From: Actinomycetota bacterium
GTDB lineage: Bacteria; Actinomycetota; Acidimicrobiia; Acidimicrobiales; Microtrichaceae
Assembly: GCA_009700815.1 (NCBI GenBank)
Contig: WLLG01000123.1
Span: forward strand, 1-6,517
Direction of reading: 5' to 3'
DNA length: 6,517 bases
The notes under the pieces: generated by a model
What the model saw: the letters and a program-made list of their open reading frames with translations, nothing else
What the model was told of the DNA's origin: nothing
The model's database searches: none
Shown: one piece after another, positions 3,950 through 6,517 of the stretch
Position numbering within the stretch: the first letter of the stretch is position 1
Layout of the letters: each line of letters opens with the position of its first letter
Program-made: the position numbers and the translations under genes

Positions 3950-6240
3950 CCGCCGTTGGCGAGTGGCTGATAGCTGCGGCAGGGCTGGCCAAATGATGGG
4001 CAGGACCCGATCGGGCTCGGTGGCTCCACGCCTGTAGCCATCGGCAAAGAAATCGAGGATGGTGTTGCACTGCCAAAGAACAATGAGTTGGTCGGAGCCA
4101 CTCCATCGTCCACTGAGTTGTAGCGCCACACTCGGCGATCGCCGCCAACGGGTGCCACCACAATGCGGATCCGACTACCGGTCCGGAACGCGTGCACCAC
4201 AGGCAGCACTTGCACCCGCACCCGATTGGCACCGGGCTGCAGCGGTGAGGAAGTGGTGAAGTCGATCTTTGGCCTGACTGGGTCGGTTCCTGTTACCTGT
4301 CGGAACGATGCGCGTTGCACACCGTTGGTTACGAACAGTTCCTTACCATCAGGCCGCACCTCGGTCACGGTCACCTGCACATCAGTGGTTGTTGCCGTAG
4401 AGGACAACCACAGGTCAGCACCGATCGGGCCGGCCACAACGGCATCGGCGGCCATCGGTGACGACACAAATCCCAGGCCGTTGTTGGATGGAACCTGAGT
4501 CCAACCCGAACTGCTCGATGCCGGTCGACGCGACGGATCAGAGACATACGCAGCAGCCCCATCAGTGCCTGCTGCGGGGGCTGTCGGGGCTAGCGCCCCG
4601 TCGGCAGAGAGGTACCACGTGCTTGTGGTGGCTCCGGCGGGCGGGAACGAAGACGAGGTGAACTTCCAGCGAGTGCCGCTCGCACCGTCGCCGCTTCCCT
4701 TGTCACGTTCAACCCCAAATGAATACTGCGGACGCAACTCCCATCGACGCAACGCTTCACCAAATCTCAGGCCCGCAAGTGAGGGGAACGGCAAGCCTGC
4801 TCCCCCGGAACCGAAGATGATCGAAGTGGTCAGATACAGGCCGACCTTCAGGTCAGGGGTCTTACGGGCCACGTACAAGTCGAGGAACTGAAACAAGTCC
4901 ACGATGGTGTCGGGACTTAACGAATCGTTATGTTCGCCGCTGCTGAGCGTCATCCATGCTCGGGGGTTTCGCTCGGTGAGTTTGTTGAGATTCAGCATGG
5001 CGTAACCACTCGTCTGCTCATCGTGGAACTGCAGCGAACCAAAAACGGGCACATCTATTTGATCGAGTCGCTGTTCAAGGTCACGGCGCTGATAGTCCTC
5101 GAGGTTGAGCACCGTGTTGCGGAAGATTCCGTCCCCGTCACGAGTCTGTAAGCGCAGGCGTTGATTCTCTTTGCAGTTCGCGTCGGTGGCTACCAGCGTG
5201 TTCGCGTAGTCCATCGCCCCATCAGACGGGGCCGGACGCGCAGTGGCAACTCGGTCTGCCAGCCAGGTCTCGGCGAACCCAGTGTTGAAGATCCCGCCCG
5301 GTCGCCCCACGTCCCACACACGACCCAGAAATGACAGCGGAACAATTGCTGCAAGGTGCGGTGGCCGAGTAGCAGCAGTAGCAATCTGTGAGAACCCCGA
5401 GAACGAAATCCCGATCATTCCGGGGCGGCCGTTGAGCACCCATGGCTGACGGGCGAGAGTTTCAACAACGTCGTAGCCGTCATACGAACTCGGAAGATCA
5501 AACAGGTCGGACTCTCCGCCGGAACATCCTGTGCCTCGCAACTGAACTGACACCGTTGCGTAGCCAGCCAACCGAGCCAGAACGCCGCCAACAAAAGTCT
5601 CGCCGCCCGGAGTGAGCGGATCACCCGGCAGCGAAGGGTCAAGCAGTCGGGCCACCTTGTCGGCAAGCGGATCTTGCGGGGCGCTCACGGCGTAGCCGGA
5701 ATATTCAATCAGAGTTGGGAAGGGGCCATCAGAGACGGAAAGGCCCACTGGTGGCCGCACCACTATGGCGAGCAGCGTGCCGTCTCGCATGGGTATGTAA
5801 TTGAGACCTGCCTGCATGAGCGGCGCCCGATAGAACGCGTCCGAGGGCTGTTCGTCAACATCAAGAACGCGAACGGTTTGCGATGCAGCAGTTGACTCAT
5901 CGGTGGCTGACTCATCGGTGACGGTCACGGTGCTTCCCTGGGTGAGTCCACGGAAAACCACGCTGCCAAATGTGTCGGCGACTTTGGATTGTGTGGGGGT
6001 TCCCGGCCCGGTGAGCCTGACCGTGCCGCCGACCGTCGCGTCGGTTACATAGACCTGCTCGATCCCTGCCCGTACCAAATACGCCGGCTCCCCAATTGCT
6101 GGGCCTTGGCCTGGCCGCGGCGGCAACGGCTTCGGAGGCGGCGAACCCGCGCAGGCAGAGGCCAAAACAGCAACTGCTGCCAAAACCGCGATTAAGGCCG
6201 CTGACTTTCGAATCCCCCGCATAAGCAACTGACGGTACAT
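3946..6240 (-). CDS. Secreted lipoprotein hydrolase of the S15 / CocE-NonD family (X-Pro dipeptidyl-peptidase/esterase-like)
   Basis: From ATG 6238-6240 the product is 764 residues. In-frame alternatives are TTG 6274-6276 (776 aa) and ATG 6220-6222 (758 aa); none has a clear Shine-Dalgarno sequence. The N-terminus is a lipoprotein signal: basic RGIRKS, a hydrophobic run, then the lipobox LASAC with the lipidated Cys at residue 30, so the enzyme should be anchored outside the cytoplasmic membrane. A Pro-rich linker and a small beta-rich segment (about 50-130) precede the alpha/beta-hydrolase domain (about 147-455), which starts with YIPMRDGTLLA. The likely triad is Ser279 in the IGISFSG elbow, Asp407 in FHDEQTSG, and His437 in SSGEHND. 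The rest, with DLWLSSTATTTDVQVTVTEV, is the jelly-roll C-domain (PepX_C) typical of the family. Members cleave esters, amides or X-Pro peptides; the substrate here is unknown. The stop codon lies within palindromic repeat copy 2. Confidence 0.88.
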   Translation of the reverse strand: MYRQLLMRGIRKSAALIAVLAAVAVLASACAGSPPPKPLPPRPGQGPAIGEPAYLVRAGIEQVYVTDATVGGTVRLTGPGTPTQSKVADTFGSVVFRGLTQGSTVTVTDESATDESTAASQTVRVLDVDEQPSDAFYRAPLMQAGLNYIPMRDGTLLAIVVRPPVGLSVSDGPFPTLIEYSGYAVSAPQDPLADKVARLLDPSLPGDPLTPGGETFVGGVLARLAGYATVSVQLRGTGCSGGESDLFDLPSSYDGYDVVETLARQPWVLNGRPGMIGISFSGFSQIATAATRPPHLAAIVPLSFLGRVWDVGRPGGIFNTGFAETWLADRVATARPAPSDGAMDYANTLVATDANCKENQRLRLQTRDGDGIFRNTVLNLEDYQRRDLEQRLDQIDVPVFGSLQFHDEQTSGYAMLNLNKLTERNPRAWMTLSSGEHNDSLSPDTIVDLFQFLDLYVARKTPDLKVGLYLTTSIIFGSGGAGLPFPSLAGLRFGEALRRWELRPQYSFGVERDKGSGDGASGTRWKFTSSSFPPAGATTSTWYLSADGALAPTAPAAGTDGAAAYVSDPSRRPASSSSGWTQVPSNNGLGFVSSPMAADAVVAGPIGADLWLSSTATTTDVQVTVTEVRPDGKELFVTNGVQRASFRQVTGTDPVRPKIDFTTSSPLQPGANRVRVQVLPVVHAFRTGSRIRIVVAPVGGDRRVWRYNSVDDGVAPTNSLFFGSATPSSISLPMATGVEPPSPIGSCPSFGQPCRSYQPLANGG

Positions 6241-6335
6241 CTCGGAGGGCTCTGAGGAAAGCCCCCGAGCGATCAACGGGGTTTATGAGCTACGGCGGCG
6301 CTGGCCCGAACGATCAGGTTGAGGCGGGCACAGTT

Positions 6336-6365
6336 CGGCTCATTTGGCTGGCCAGAGATGAGCCG
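6336..6365. promoter_or_regulatory. Inverted repeat in the divergent intergenic region
   Basis: The arms cggctcat (6336-6343) and atgagccg (6358-6365) are perfectly complementary. With the next two inner positions allowed, 9 of 10 pairs match around a 10-base loop. It lies between the divergently transcribed lipoprotein hydrolase and the next + strand gene, about 95 bases from the hydrolase start. It could be a regulator binding site serving one or both promoters, or a hairpin in a leader RNA. The intergenic stretch 6241-6507 otherwise shows only an AT-richer zone near 6446-6495 with a possible extended -10 (tg-a-tagaaa, 6463-6471) for the + strand gene; no convincing -35 was found. Confidence 0.35.
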
Positions 6366-6507
6366 GGAACCTCGACCTACTTGTTGAGGGCGTCGCTGAG
6401 AGAGAGCTTGCCTTCCTGTGCGAGCACACCGCGTTCCCCGCGAGCTCAAACTGACATACCTCTGATAGAAAAGTAGCTATTCAGACCAGAAATGTAGAGG
6501 GAAAGTA

Positions 6508-6517
6508 ATGTCTGTTG
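6508..6517 (+). CDS. Start of a + strand gene cut off by the window edge
   Basis: ATG at 6508-6510 begins Met-Ser-Val and runs off the window. It is preceded by a purine-rich agaggg ribosome binding site (6496-6501), with a suitable spacer of about six bases, and by an AT-rich leader containing a possible -10 near 6466-6471. Nothing can be said about the product. Confidence 0.5.

Noticed and set aside
6262..6281. Possible hairpin cccc...gggg followed by ttt near the lipoprotein start
   Set aside because: The stem is only about four pairs with a long loop, and it lies at the 5' end of the - strand gene rather than after any + strand gene, so a terminator role is not supported.
6285..6476. Small + strand open frame of about 63 codons in the divergent intergenic region
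   Set aside because: It has no ribosome binding site and no recognisable pattern, and it covers the inverted repeat and promoter region of the flanking genes. It is likely non-coding.

Overview
The window looks like chromosomal DNA from a high-GC Gram-positive bacterium, most likely an actinobacterium and possibly Acidimicrobiia-like. The grounds are the moderately high GC, the Ala/Val/Gly-rich proteins, GTG/TTG start candidates, a lipoprotein hydrolase of the CocE type, an HSD10-type and a 3-alpha-HSD-type short-chain dehydrogenase side by side, and a Trp-rich YrhK-like membrane protein. The taxonomic placement is inference from protein character only; there is no rRNA or tRNA gene here.

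Left part (1-1201): the 3' end of a GT4-type glycosyltransferase on the + strand converges on a hexapeptide-repeat (LbH) acyltransferase on the - strand. This looks like the edge of a surface-polysaccharide gene cluster. A + strand gene for a six-helix membrane protein follows (1258-1992). It is built from three similar two-helix units, and the linker between units 1 and 2 is coded by a 15-bp minisatellite.

Middle (1993-3945): two - strand dehydrogenases of the SDR superfamily form a probable operon (the 3-alpha-HSD-like gene first, the HSD10-like gene second, 42 bp apart). The pair is bracketed by two copies of a 79-bp repeat centred on an identical 32-bp perfect palindrome. Both copies lie in the same orientation, just downstream of a - strand coding region. 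This bracketing repeat is the most unusual structure in the window.

Right part (3946-6517): a large - strand gene encodes a secreted lipoprotein hydrolase of the S15/CocE-NonD family, and its stop codon lies inside the second repeat copy. A divergent intergenic region of about 270 bp with one clear inverted repeat follows, and then the first codons of a + strand gene with a good ribosome binding site.

A plausible but unproven reading is that the exported esterase/peptidase releases a substrate that the two dehydrogenases oxidise, such as an acyl or steroid-like alcohol. The repeat between them suggests separate transcripts. No mobile element, CRISPR array or RNA gene was recognised.
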